A DNA stretch of 53,315 bases from JAJPXC01 sp964562375 (lineage in GTDB: Bacteria; Bacteroidota; Bacteroidia; Bacteroidales; Muribaculaceae). The notes beneath the pieces were generated by a model. The model did not search any database and had not been told where the DNA came from. It worked only from the letters and a program-made list of their open reading frames with translations. Shown here in pieces: positions 16,428-24,190 of this stretch. The stretch is taken from NCBI GenBank assembly GCA_964562375.1, contig CAZLSW010000015.1:1-53315 (forward strand), read 5' to 3'. The position numbers were made by a program, and so were the translations under genes. Every line of letters begins with the position of its first letter. Position 1 is the first letter of the stretch.

Positions 16428-16575
16428 AGTTGTTAGTTGTTAGTTGTTAGTTGAGGGGAAGTCGTTTAATCGCGTACTCGTGTATTCGTTGATTCGAAAT
16501 CGATTTCTCGAATGCACGAATACACGAATGCACGAATGCACGAATGCACGAATACACGAATGCACGAATGGACGA
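16428..16575. repeat. Heptamer (TTAGTTG) and 8-bp (CGAATGCA) repeat tract
   Basis: TTAGTTG units (16428-16452) are followed by an extended CGAATGCA/CGAATACA array (16477-16575). The array begins in inverted orientation (TCGTGTATTCG) and so can fold back on itself. Confidence 0.85.
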
Positions 16576-16576
16576 A

Positions 16577-16610
16577 ATGGCCTCGCCTGACGTTTCCCAG
16601 GCGAGGCCAT
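16577..16610 (-). terminator. Hairpin downstream of the Omp28-like cluster
   Basis: ATGGCCTCGCCTG (16577-16589) and CAGGCGAGGCCAT (16598-16610) form a perfect 13-bp stem with an 8-nt loop, about 70 nt after the stop at 16681. The following T run is weak. Confidence 0.65.
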
Positions 16611-16680
16611 TATACTTATTCACTAATCACTAAGACTTAAAACTTAGCCATTATACTTAATCACTAATCACTAATACTTA
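16611..16680. repeat. Heptamer (CACTAAT) tract after the stop codon
   Basis: AATCACT/CACTAAT units occur in two groups directly after the stop codon of the 806-residue gene. The same heptamers follow the TlpA-like gene at 21798-21820. Confidence 0.8.
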
Positions 16681-19101
16681 TTACTTGATTAGGACTTTCT
16701 GGGCCGAGGTGCCGTTGACCATGATGTAGATGCGGCCGGCTTGCGGGTTGTTGACGCGCAGGCCCTGGAGGTTGTAGAGCATAGCGTCGTTAAGCTCGTC
16801 GGCGTCAATCGAGAGCACGCCCGACTGGGTGGATGCCACTTTCTCCATCTCTACGGGAGCGTAAGTGGCGTTGCCAGCCTGAGAAGCCACAACGGTAACG
16901 GTTCCGGCCTCGTTGAACACGAGCGAGGTGCCGCGAGAGGTCTTTTGGATCTTGGCTACGGTTGTGTCCTCCTTGATCGAGTAGGTGATGGTGAGGTTGG
17001 CCGATGATTTGGCAGTGAGAGAGTAGCTCTTGCCGATTTCGCAGTTGGAGAGGTCCTGCTCCCAGGTGATGGTTTGGTTCTGAAGCACCTTGAAGGTGAG
17101 CTCACGCGAGGTGGCGGGCATGTAGGTGTCATTGCCTTCCTGCGAGAGGGTAACAACTACGGTGCCAGGCTCGTTGAGGGTAAGCACATTGCCGTCGAGG
17201 GTAGCGTACTGAGCGCCGGAGGTGATGGCGATTGAAACGGGGAGGCCCGAGGTTGAGGAAACGTCCAAGGTGAGCACAGTGCCCATTGGGTAGTTGCCGG
17301 GGAGATCATTGTCGAAGACGATCTTCTGGTAATGCATGGCGTTGGGGTCGGAGCAAGCCTTGATGTCGGCTGAGGCGATACGTCCGGCGGTTACGACCTC
17401 ACCAGTGGAGTAGTCGATGAGCAATCCGATTACTTCGATGTTCTCGGGGTTAACCTCCACATACTCGTCGTAGTAGTTGATGAGGTCGAGTACCTGGATC
17501 TCATCGGATGTGTCGGTGTAGGTCTCGCCACGGGTTATAGCCGCGGGTACTGAGCCTTGCTTGCCCCAGAAAGCGTTGATGTTGCGAGCCACATCGTCGA
17601 ATATCCAGCTAACCGAACTGCCGGCTGAACTCCAGTCGCCGTAACCCGATTCACCGTTGTAATAGTTGGTCTGTTTGTAGGGACCCACTTGATTCTCGAG
17701 GACCACATAAGCCCAGCGGTAGTCGCTGGAAGCGTGGTCGAGGTCGAATACGGCGTTGGATGTAATCTTCACACCCGACTTCTCCTGGGTTGTCCACTCG
17801 GCGTCGATAGTCACGTCGGCGGCCGCGTAGGAATCCTTGAAGTTGGTGGTATAGGAATCAAGCAGATAATAGGCGCTGGGATAGGTGGCGTAGGAGGTGT
17901 TACGGTTGGTCAAGCAGCCGGGGTAACCCGATACGTAATTGTTGAGGGTTTGGTAGGGGGTAGCGCACATGGGGTCGTAGCCCAGGCCATAGCAGTGGGC
18001 AGCGATGCCGATGAATTGGTCGGCGTAGTGCTCTTTCATGTACTCAAGGCCGATGATACCCACGGGGCAGTAGCCGCACCCGACGGAGGTGGCTTCCTCA
18101 ACGACCATCATTCGGGGATTGTTGCTGATTGTGCCCACGAGGTCAACCTGTGCTGTCGACTCGTCACAAGCGGCGCCGTTCACCTTGTTGAGGGTGACCT
18201 TCAGGGGGTAAAGGCCGTAGTCGGGAACGGTTAAGCCCGACAGGGTGAAGGAGGTCGACTCAGTGAACTTCAAGGGTGCATTCGTGGGGGTGTTGAAGGT
18301 GTAGGATTGGGTGGCGCCGTTGCCGATGGTGTAGTCAACCGTTACGCTGGTGACGTCGGCGGTACCCATGTTGGAGATGTTGACGGTGGCGTCGAAAGCA
18401 GTGTTGGGCTTCACGCGGTCGCGGGTAACGTTAACTGCCGAGATGTAGGTGTTCACCTCGGGGAAGTCGCCTGTGATGTGAGCTTGGATGCACACGTTGC
18501 CGTAGGAGCTGGTGTAACTGTCGAAATATCCGAAGCAGTCGGCGAGGTCGCTACCGAGACCGAGCCAAGAGCCGAGGTTTTCGGAGTTGGCCATGTTGTC
18601 GAAAGCGATGGGATATTCACCCGAGACGCCTTGATAGCCGTAACCGATGTAAATGGGCTGGGTGCCGTCGATGGTGACGGGGGTGGTAAGGGTGTATTCT
18701 TGCCAGGCGGTGGAGTTGAGGGCGAAAGTGATGTTTTGGGTGTAGGAGGGAGCAGCGTTGAGAGAGTTGCTCACGAAGATGGTACCGGAGGTTACAGCGG
18801 CCGATTTGAACACCAAACGGAATCCGTCAATCTTGCAACCAGCGAAACCGGCTGTTGTCGATGCGGGGATTTCCATAGCTGCGGCGCAGTAATAGGTGCC
18901 GGCGCCCACGAGGGTGGAGGGGTTGGAGCAGTAGCCGAACCACATTGATGTCTCAGCCTTGGGCTGCACAGCTTTGGCCTTAGCTTGGGGAGCAGAGATT
19001 TTGCCACCCTCCATCCACAAGGCGTGAGGATTGACGTCGCGGCCTTGCGCGGTGAATCCAAGCGCGATGGCCATAGATGCTAATAGTAAACTTTTTTTCA
19101 T
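16681..19101 (-). CDS. Large secreted protein with Omp28/thioredoxin-like region and LYNLQG tail
   Basis: The 806-residue exported protein has a signal peptide to about residue 20, then a beta-sandwich region (about 50-215) and a CARDB-like adhesion segment (about 217-325; VKPNTAFDATVNISNMG). An Omp28-type thioredoxin-like domain follows (about 328-560) with Cys342-Gly-Tyr-Cys345 in VEEATSVGCGYCPVG. Two bacterial Ig-like repeats come next (about 615-760; phrases like NDTYMPAT and NATYAPVE). It ends in the tail AMLYNLQGLRV ... AQKVLIK, related to three other tails in the window. It is the last gene of the TlpA-DUF6029-Omp28 cluster. The CGYC pair suggests a redox or disulfide role outside the cytoplasm; this is inference. 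Confidence 0.85.
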   Translation of the reverse strand: MKKSLLLASMAIALGFTAQGRDVNPHALWMEGGKISAPQAKAKAVQPKAETSMWFGYCSNPSTLVGAGTYYCAAAMEIPASTTAGFAGCKIDGFRLVFKSAAVTSGTIFVSNSLNAAPSYTQNITFALNSTAWQEYTLTTPVTIDGTQPIYIGYGYQGVSGEYPIAFDNMANSENLGSWLGLGSDLADCFGYFDSYTSSYGNVCIQAHITGDFPEVNTYISAVNVTRDRVKPNTAFDATVNISNMGTADVTSVTVDYTIGNGATQSYTFNTPTNAPLKFTESTSFTLSGLTVPDYGLYPLKVTLNKVNGAACDESTAQVDLVGTISNNPRMMVVEEATSVGCGYCPVGIIGLEYMKEHYADQFIGIAAHCYGLGYDPMCATPYQTLNNYVSGYPGCLTNRNTSYATYPSAYYLLDSYTTNFKDSYAAADVTIDAEWTTQEKSGVKITSNAVFDLDHASSDYRWAYVVLENQVGPYKQTNYYNGESGYGDWSSAGSSVSWIFDDVARNINAFWGKQGSVPAAITRGETYTDTSDEIQVLDLINYYDEYVEVNPENIEVIGLLIDYSTGEVVTAGRIASADIKACSDPNAMHYQKIVFDNDLPGNYPMGTVLTLDVSSTSGLPVSIAITSGAQYATLDGNVLTLNEPGTVVVTLSQEGNDTYMPATSRELTFKVLQNQTITWEQDLSNCEIGKSYSLTAKSSANLTITYSIKEDTTVAKIQKTSRGTSLVFNEAGTVTVVASQAGNATYAPVEMEKVASTQSGVLSIDADELNDAMLYNLQGLRVNNPQAGRIYIMVNGTSAQKVLIK

Positions 19102-19150
19102 AAGGGATATATTAAAGTTTTTAGAACAAGCTATTTAAAGGAGGAAAGGA

Positions 19151-19984
19151 TTAAAGGGAGGCGATGACGGGCACGCGGATGGCCTGGAGGACGCCGTCGG
19201 CGTCGGTGTAGCAGAAGGCAACTACGCGCAGGTTCTCCACCACCCAAGTCTTCTCCCAATCGGTGGTGATTGTGAATGAGGCCGAGGAGGTGGTGAAGAC
19301 GTTGTCCTCGAGGTTGACATCCTGGCCCCAGTCGCCATTGACAGCGGCGCGGAGCACGTCGTTGTGGACGTAGGTGTTGTCCCATCCGGGGTCGTCGTCA
19401 ACGCCCTTTTGGGGAGCGACGATGGAGTCCTCGATAATCCATAGCTGGAGCTTGCATTTGAGGTCCTGCGAGGCCATCATGGTGGTGGTGACGTCGATTG
19501 TGACGTTGCCCTCGGCGTCGGCTGTGCAACGAGCCTCGCCCGACATCTGCACTATTGCCTCCTTGGCCATGGCGTTGCGGCAGGGGTCAACCCACTCGCT
19601 GCTGGTGCCGGAGTAAATCGACGACGAGTTGTAGTCGACCACAATTGAGGGGTAGCCGTGGGGAGCTATGCCGAAATAGGTGTCGTAGGTCTCGCCCAGG
19701 GGAGTGGCCAGGCCCACGCGGCGGGTTGAGGTGTAGGACAGGCTCTGCACGCCGGCGTGAATCGACACGGGGATGAACGCGTCGCTGTATTGCTCCTGCA
19801 TCGACTCTATCGAGAGGTGGGCTTTGGGGCAGTTGGTGCACTCCTGGCCTGTGAAATCGAGCACGAGTACGGCTTTCTGTGCCTCGATTGTGGGCATCTC
19901 GATATAGCGATCGCCCTCGTCCACCTCGTCGCAGCTCCACAACGCAGCCACCATCAAGAGAGGCATATATTTCAGAAATTTCAT
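19151..19984 (-). CDS. Omp28-related lipoprotein
   Basis: This 277-residue lipoprotein has a short signal peptide with lipobox ALWSC (Cys18) and acidic residues right after it (CDEVDEGD), a pattern associated with surface export of lipoproteins in Bacteroidota. The body is an Omp28-like thioredoxin-fold domain starting at VLVLDFTGQECTNCPKAH with Cys49-Thr-Asn-Cys52, followed by HGYPSIVVDY, which resembles the cis-proline region. Omp28 proteins are outer-membrane associated and of uncertain function. It sits between the DUF6029 barrel gene and the larger Omp28-like gene, 49 nt from the latter, all on one strand. Confidence 0.88.
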   Translation of the reverse strand: MKFLKYMPLLMVAALWSCDEVDEGDRYIEMPTIEAQKAVLVLDFTGQECTNCPKAHLSIESMQEQYSDAFIPVSIHAGVQSLSYTSTRRVGLATPLGETYDTYFGIAPHGYPSIVVDYNSSSIYSGTSSEWVDPCRNAMAKEAIVQMSGEARCTADAEGNVTIDVTTTMMASQDLKCKLQLWIIEDSIVAPQKGVDDDPGWDNTYVHNDVLRAAVNGDWGQDVNLEDNVFTTSSASFTITTDWEKTWVVENLRVVAFCYTDADGVLQAIRVPVIASL

Positions 19985-20000
19985 GAAATTATCGTATTTT

Positions 20001-20082
20001 AAATCTTTAAATCTTTAAATCTTAAAAGGCCATCTAACAACTCACAACTCACAACTCACAACTCACAACTCACAACTAACAA
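20001..20082. repeat. ATCTTTAA and CAACTCA tandem repeats
   Basis: Three ATCTTTAA units (about 20001-20024) are followed by five to six CAACTCA heptamers (20036-20082). The heptamers end exactly at the stop codon of the DUF6029 gene. They fill most of the gap between two genes of one cluster. Confidence 0.85.
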
Positions 20083-21753
20083 CTAGAAATTGTAGTTATA
20101 GTTGATGGTAAATCCCTTGGTTTCAGGTACATAACGGCAAACACCACCCGAGCAGTTATAGCCAGCGCGAGTGCGGCCGTAACCCACCATTATGCGGTTG
20201 CTCTTGAAGTTGGCGGTAAGCGAGAAGTTGTAGAAATGGCCCTCGCCACCTCCGCAATTCCATTGGTCGCTGACGGATATCATCCAGTGGGGGAGAATCG
20301 ACAGCTCGGCCAGGCCGTAGAGCCAATCGCCATGGTCCTGCTTCGTCTGGAGGTACTGCAGCTCGTTGCGCAGGGTGAACTTCTTGTTGATCTTCACCTT
20401 GGAGTCGGCGACGATGATGTTGCTCTTGATTGAGCGCTCGCCGTGTCCCTCGACCACTTGCTGGTTGTACATTTGGTTCATGTACATGGCGGTGAGGTTC
20501 CAGTTGCTTACGATGCGCTTCTCCATCTGCAGGTTGATGTCGTGGTAATAGCCCGCGCCCATGCCGAAGAACTTGGTGTCGACGCCATCGGTGCCGTAAT
20601 ACGTGCCGTGGAATTTCTCAGGCTCCGTGCCGGTAAGGCCGCGGATCCATGATCCGTTCAAGCGGAAAGTGGTGCCGTATTTGCCGCCCATTGCTGAGCC
20701 CTTCTTGAACTTGTAGGCGACAGCTCCTTGGAATGCCCACTCGCCAGGAGCGGCTTGCGTGGCGTAGGGATACATTGCCGCGAGGGCGTAGGTGTGCTGG
20801 TAGGCGAAGGGGGGCATGTTGTTGATGTATCCGGCGATGCCCGTCATGGTGCGGCGCGAGCGGAACGCGAAGTTCTCCGATCGCTTGGCCTGGGCGAAGA
20901 CGCTCAAGCCCGATCGCGAGTAGGAGGTGGAGAGCATCACGGCCGACCCCTTGCCGTAGGTGTAATCGTTGTCGAGCGAAGGGTCTTGGCCCTTCCAGGC
21001 GTATTCGGCCAGCACGTCAAAACCGTTTTGCAGGTAGTGGATGCGGGCGTCCCAAGCCGGTACGTGGTGGGGAAGGTCGAGGCGATAGTTGGTGCCGGGC
21101 ACTACCACGTTCTCGTCCTTCTCGTATTTGTCGACGAACGACGCACCTAAGGTCAAGCTGGCCCCGTGATTGTCCATCGACTTGATAAATTGCTGGAGGT
21201 CAATCTCGTAGTTCAATCCCCAATCGATATCTTTTTTCTCCCAATCCCAGTAGATGCGCTGCACGCCGCCGAGGGCGGTGAATCGCATGCCGGCGATGGA
21301 GTTGACTGTCACGCGGGCTCCGCGCATGGGGTTGTCCACGCCCAAGGAGCGTTCCTCGTAGGTGCGCAGGATGAATCCCGAGCCAAACTGCTCGTAGAAA
21401 TCACCCACGGTCAATTCCACGCCGCCGTATTTGCCTTTCACCCAGAAGTTTGGCACTCCCCAGCCCTTGAAATCAGGCTCGAAGCCTGGTAGGGGATGCT
21501 CCAGGTACTCTAATCGCACGCCGGCGTCGACAAATTTAGAGTAGAGCGACGCGTCGGTGTAGAAATTGAGCATCACATCGTCGTTGTACTTGTAACCACC
21601 GTAGGTGACGTCCTCGGTGGGGATAAGGATGTCGGCTTGCACCGAGCCGTGGACGGTGACCTTGTTGGGGGTGCCGTCGTTGACAGTCTGCGCCGAGGCT
21701 CCCATGGCGCACAGGCCAGCCAAGCCTAATGTAATGAATATCTTATTTTTCAT
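20083..21753 (-). CDS. DUF6029-family outer-membrane protein
   Basis: The 556-residue protein has a signal peptide (to about residue 21) and alternating beta-strand sequence through to a terminal TINYNYNF, as expected of an outer-membrane barrel. The segment VELTVGDFYEQFGSGFILRT with ERSLGVDNPMRGARV matches my recollection of the DUF6029 family, whose function is unknown. In this cluster it lies between a periplasmic TlpA-like thioredoxin and two Omp28-like proteins, which suggests a joint role at the outer membrane. Confidence is high for the family and low for any function. Confidence 0.88.
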   Translation of the reverse strand: MKNKIFITLGLAGLCAMGASAQTVNDGTPNKVTVHGSVQADILIPTEDVTYGGYKYNDDVMLNFYTDASLYSKFVDAGVRLEYLEHPLPGFEPDFKGWGVPNFWVKGKYGGVELTVGDFYEQFGSGFILRTYEERSLGVDNPMRGARVTVNSIAGMRFTALGGVQRIYWDWEKKDIDWGLNYEIDLQQFIKSMDNHGASLTLGASFVDKYEKDENVVVPGTNYRLDLPHHVPAWDARIHYLQNGFDVLAEYAWKGQDPSLDNDYTYGKGSAVMLSTSYSRSGLSVFAQAKRSENFAFRSRRTMTGIAGYINNMPPFAYQHTYALAAMYPYATQAAPGEWAFQGAVAYKFKKGSAMGGKYGTTFRLNGSWIRGLTGTEPEKFHGTYYGTDGVDTKFFGMGAGYYHDINLQMEKRIVSNWNLTAMYMNQMYNQQVVEGHGERSIKSNIIVADSKVKINKKFTLRNELQYLQTKQDHGDWLYGLAELSILPHWMISVSDQWNCGGGEGHFYNFSLTANFKSNRIMVGYGRTRAGYNCSGGVCRYVPETKGFTINYNYNF

Positions 21754-21797
21754 CTAATAAAGGAGTAATAGCCAGCCAATAACCGAGCTATTATACA

Positions 21798-21820
21798 TAA
21801 TCACTAATCACTAATACTTC
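21798..21820. repeat. CACTAAT heptamers after the TlpA-like gene
   Basis: AATCACTAATCACTAATACT lies directly after the stop codon at 21821. It shares its units with 16611-16680, the tract after the last gene of the same cluster. Confidence 0.75.
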
Positions 21821-22303
21821 TCACTTGGCCAGCTCTCTTACCTTGGCGATCAGCTCCTCCTCGCCGCCGTCGGTGTAGCCGTTGTGCTGGTAAACGATGT
21901 TACCCTGGCCGTCGAGCACCATCACAAAGGGGATCATCTGGATACCCAGGGCGCGCTTCATCTCACCGTTGGGGTCGAGCAGCACTTGGTATTCCCAGCC
22001 CTCGCCCTCGGCCAAGGGACGCACCTTGGAGGAGTTTTGACCCTCGTCGATGGAAATAGCCACGAGGCGCACTCCGGTTTCCTCCTGCCACTCCTCGTAG
22101 ACGTCGTTGATGGCTTTGAGCTCGCGCAGGCACGGCTTGCACCAAGTGGCGAAGAAGCTCACGATCATCGGCTTGCCGTCGTTGCTTAGGGTGGACGTGT
22201 CGACCGTCTGGCCGTTGATGTCGCGCAGTTTCACGGAGGGGAGTTGGGCTTGGGAGACAAAAGCGATGGCCAGAGCCACGATAGCGAAAATCAGTTTTTT
22301 CAT
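21821..22303 (-). CDS. TlpA-like periplasmic thioredoxin
   Basis: This exported thiol-disulfide oxidoreductase of the TlpA/ResA type has 160 residues from the chosen start MKKLIFAIVALAIAFVSQAQ, which is a signal peptide. The active site is FFATWCKPCLREL with Cys55 and Cys58, and the cis-proline region is QMIPFVMVLDGQG. An in-frame ATG 54 nt upstream would prepend a non-signal sequence through a small leader hairpin (ACCCCG/CGGGGT), so I reject it. It is the first gene of the minus-strand cluster and could supply reducing power to, or oxidise, the downstream CxxC proteins. Confidence 0.92.
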   Translation of the reverse strand: MKKLIFAIVALAIAFVSQAQLPSVKLRDINGQTVDTSTLSNDGKPMIVSFFATWCKPCLRELKAINDVYEEWQEETGVRLVAISIDEGQNSSKVRPLAEGEGWEYQVLLDPNGEMKRALGIQMIPFVMVLDGQGNIVYQHNGYTDGGEEELIAKVRELAK

Positions 22304-22365
22304 TGGTTTTATTTCTTTAGACCCCGAAGCGGGGGTGAGGTTTATACGATTATGCATTTAATTGA

Positions 22366-22373
22366 CAAAGATA
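22366..22373 (-). promoter_or_regulatory. Putative -7 box of the TlpA-DUF6029-Omp28 cluster
   Basis: The minus strand reads TATCTTTG, about 63 nt before the ATG at 22303. The leader in between holds the small hairpin ACCCCGAAGCGGGGGT at 22321-22336. Confidence 0.5.
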
Positions 22374-22437
22374 AGCACATTTCTTGACTTTAAGGTCACA
22401 TTCGACGATTTTTCCGCGAATATTCCACAAAAATCAC

Positions 22438-22445
22438 TAATTTTG
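22438..22445 (+). promoter_or_regulatory. Putative -7 box of the 226-aa secreted protein gene
   Basis: TAATTTTG is a perfect TAnnTTTG, 32 nt before the ATG at 22478. It is divergent from the TlpA promoter 65 nt away. A T-rich stretch lies near the -33 position but no exact TTTG. Confidence 0.5.
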
Positions 22446-22477
22446 TGGCGTATTAGAAATCCAAAAATCATTACTAT

Positions 22478-23158
22478 ATGAAGAAAATTTTACTTGCAAC
22501 TGCCCTTATGGGCACATTGTTCACCACCCAGGCGGGGAACCTATACGTGGGATATGCCACCGAGTATAACGGCTCGTCGACCGAGTATACGGCCATCAAC
22601 GACGGTGACATGATCAACATCTGGGGACCGGAGGACGTTGACGAAGGCTACATTTATGAGCTCCCCTGCTATATCAAGATCGCCAACGAGGGCACCACCA
22701 ATCTTAGCGTCACGGCAACTCTTGAGGAGGTGGCCGAGGAAACTGTATTGGATGTACCCGAGGGTATCAGTTTCTGCTTATTAGGCAATTGTCTCTCGGG
22801 CTGGACCAACACTGCCACATTGACTCCCGGCCAATCGTATTCGGGATCGGCCGAGCATATTGCTTATGTGTTTGAGAACCCCGATGAATCTCTCGTGGAG
22901 ATCAACTCGGAGGAGTACACCAAGGGCCCTTGGGTAGGACAGTTCACCGTTCGCGGCGGCTTGGAGATCATCACCTGCAAGCTCTACTTCTCAGTTAACC
23001 AGATTGAGAACTTTGGCGGCGTGAAAGGTGTGGTAGCCGACAGCGACAGCAACCTTCCAGCCACCTATTACGACCTGCAGGGGCGCCGCGTGGAGAATCC
23101 GACAGCTGGCCTCTACATCAAGGTGCAAGGCTCGAAAGCTTCTAAAATCATGTTTTAG
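22478..23158 (+). CDS. Secreted protein of unknown function with YYDLQG tail
   Basis: The 226-residue product has a signal peptide (MKKILLATALMGTLFTTQAG) and one beta-sandwich-like body (about 21-185) with a few cysteines. The C-terminal tail ATYYDLQGRRV ... SKASKIMF is related to the tails of the GHL10, 906-aa and 806-aa proteins. I recognise no domain in the body. The gene is alone, with a promoter upstream and a 50-bp perfect palindrome whose left arm is its own last codons. The tail suggests it is sorted like the larger secreted proteins. Confidence 0.78.
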   Translation: MKKILLATALMGTLFTTQAGNLYVGYATEYNGSSTEYTAINDGDMINIWGPEDVDEGYIYELPCYIKIANEGTTNLSVTATLEEVAEETVLDVPEGISFCLLGNCLSGWTNTATLTPGQSYSGSAEHIAYVFENPDESLVEINSEEYTKGPWVGQFTVRGGLEIITCKLYFSVNQIENFGGVKGVVADSDSNLPATYYDLQGRRVENPTAGLYIKVQGSKASKIMF

Positions 23159-23189
23159 AAACCGCGGTTTCTAAAACATGATTTTAGAA
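23140..23189. repeat. 50-bp perfect palindrome spanning the stop codon
   Basis: The left arm (23140-23164) covers the last codons and stop of the 226-aa gene, and the right arm (23165-23189) is its exact reverse complement; the centre is CCGCGG. No U tract follows. The layout repeats that at 10554-10592. Confidence 0.92.
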
Positions 23190-23220
23190 ACTAAGTCAAA
23201 AGTATAAAGTCAAAAGTTAT

Positions 23221-23626
23221 TTCTGTCGGGCCGGCACGGCCCGACGTCCTTTCTAAGTTAAATAGGAAGTCCCGCCGTNNNNNNNNNNNNNNNNNNNNNN
23301 NNNNNNNNNNNNNNNNNNNNNNNNNNNNNNNNNNNNNNNNNNNNNNNNNNNNNNNNNNNNNNNNNNNNNNNNNNNNNNCACGGCCCGACGTCCTTTCTAA
23401 GCTAAATAGGAAGTCCCGCCGTGTCGGCGGGACGGTTATTTTTGTCGGGCCGGCACGGCCCGACGTCCTTTCTAAGCTAAATAGGAAGTCCCGCCGTGTC
23501 GGCGGGACAGCTATTTTTGTCGGGCCGGCACGGCCCGACGTCCTTTCTAAGTTAAATAGGAAGTCCCGCCGTGTCGGCGGGACAGTTATTTTTGTCGGGC
23601 CGGCACGGCCCGACATCCTACTTATT
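23221..23626. repeat. 75-bp tandem array of paired hairpins, with a 100-N assembly gap
   Basis: Each 75-bp unit holds two hairpins, GTCGGGCC GGCAC GGCCCGAC and GTCCCGCC GTGTC GGCGGGAC, linked by CTAARYTAAATAGGAA. Unit starts after the gap are exactly 75 bp apart. Positions 23279-23378 are 100 N. The phase across the gap (144 bp) is not a multiple of 75, so the N run is a placeholder and the true copy number is unknown. The array lies between convergent 3' ends. Confidence 0.93.
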
Positions 23627-24128
23627 TCAGGCCGAGCTTGGTTTTAACCAGGGGGGTGACGTCAACGACGTCGGTGCTCTGGTATACGCTCAGTCCGTCG
23701 GGGAAGATAAACAGGAAGCCCTGCTCCTGTCCCACGGCCTTAACGGCGTTCATCACCTTCTCCTCAACGGGGGCCATGAGTTGCTGCTGCTGACGCTGGA
23801 GGTCCTGCTGGGCAGTCTGGGCGAACTGGGTAGCTCGCTTGTTAAGCTCCTGGATCTCTTGCATGCGACGCTCCTTGATAGCCTGGGGAGTGGAGGCGTC
23901 CTGGTCGAGCTGCTGGTACTCGGCGTATTTCTTGTCGAGCTCGTCGGCGAGCTTCTTGTACTCGTCCTCGTAGGTCTTGGAGGCGGTTTCAAGCTGGGAT
24001 TGGATGGTAGCTTTCTCGGGCATTGCGTCGAAGACGGTCTCTACGCTTACAGTGCCGAATTTGGGAGCCTGAGCGGCCACCATCATGGGGAGCGCGATCA
24101 AGAGCGCGCTGAGTGCTTTTTTGATCAT
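23622..24128 (-). CDS. OmpH/Skp-family periplasmic chaperone (second copy)
   Basis: The 168-residue exported protein has a signal peptide (to about residue 19), the OmpH start FGTVSVETVFDAMPE, then a long glutamine-rich coiled coil (about 45-125) and a short C-terminal strand region. Skp/OmpH proteins are trimeric holdases that escort unfolded barrel proteins to BamA. It is the last gene of the bamA operon order, and its paralogue lies immediately upstream. A TACCTTTG box at 24177-24184 could also give it its own promoter. Confidence 0.9.
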   Translation of the reverse strand: MIKKALSALLIALPMMVAAQAPKFGTVSVETVFDAMPEKATIQSQLETASKTYEDEYKKLADELDKKYAEYQQLDQDASTPQAIKERRMQEIQELNKRATQFAQTAQQDLQRQQQQLMAPVEEKVMNAVKAVGQEQGFLFIFPDGLSVYQSTDVVDVTPLVKTKLGLK

Positions 24129-24176
24129 TTTACGTTATTGAGATTGTAATGGTTAATATTCAGGTTATTGCGGGTG

Positions 24177-24184
24177 CAAAGGTA
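24177..24184 (-). promoter_or_regulatory. Putative internal -7 box before the second ompH gene
   Basis: The minus strand reads TACCTTTG, 49 nt before the ATG at 24128 and just past the stop of the preceding ompH gene. Confidence 0.45.
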
Positions 24185-24190
24185 AGCAAT

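Noticed and set aside
16477..16575. CRISPR or attachment-site interpretation of the 8-bp tract
   Set aside because: The period is 8 bp with degenerate units; there are no spacers and no integrase.
2029..23158. Calling the YYNLQG tail a proven type IX secretion signal
   Set aside because: The tail resembles such signals, but no Por/Spr component is visible in the window, so only a candidate sorting tail is claimed.
23191..23616. Open frame across the 75-bp array, including the N run
   Set aside because: It is a translation of hairpin repeats (TSGRAGPTK units) through unknown bases; no start context or domain.
23221..23626. CRISPR array
   Set aside because: The 75-bp units are contiguous and identical with no unique spacers, and each unit holds two hairpins. 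No cas genes are nearby.
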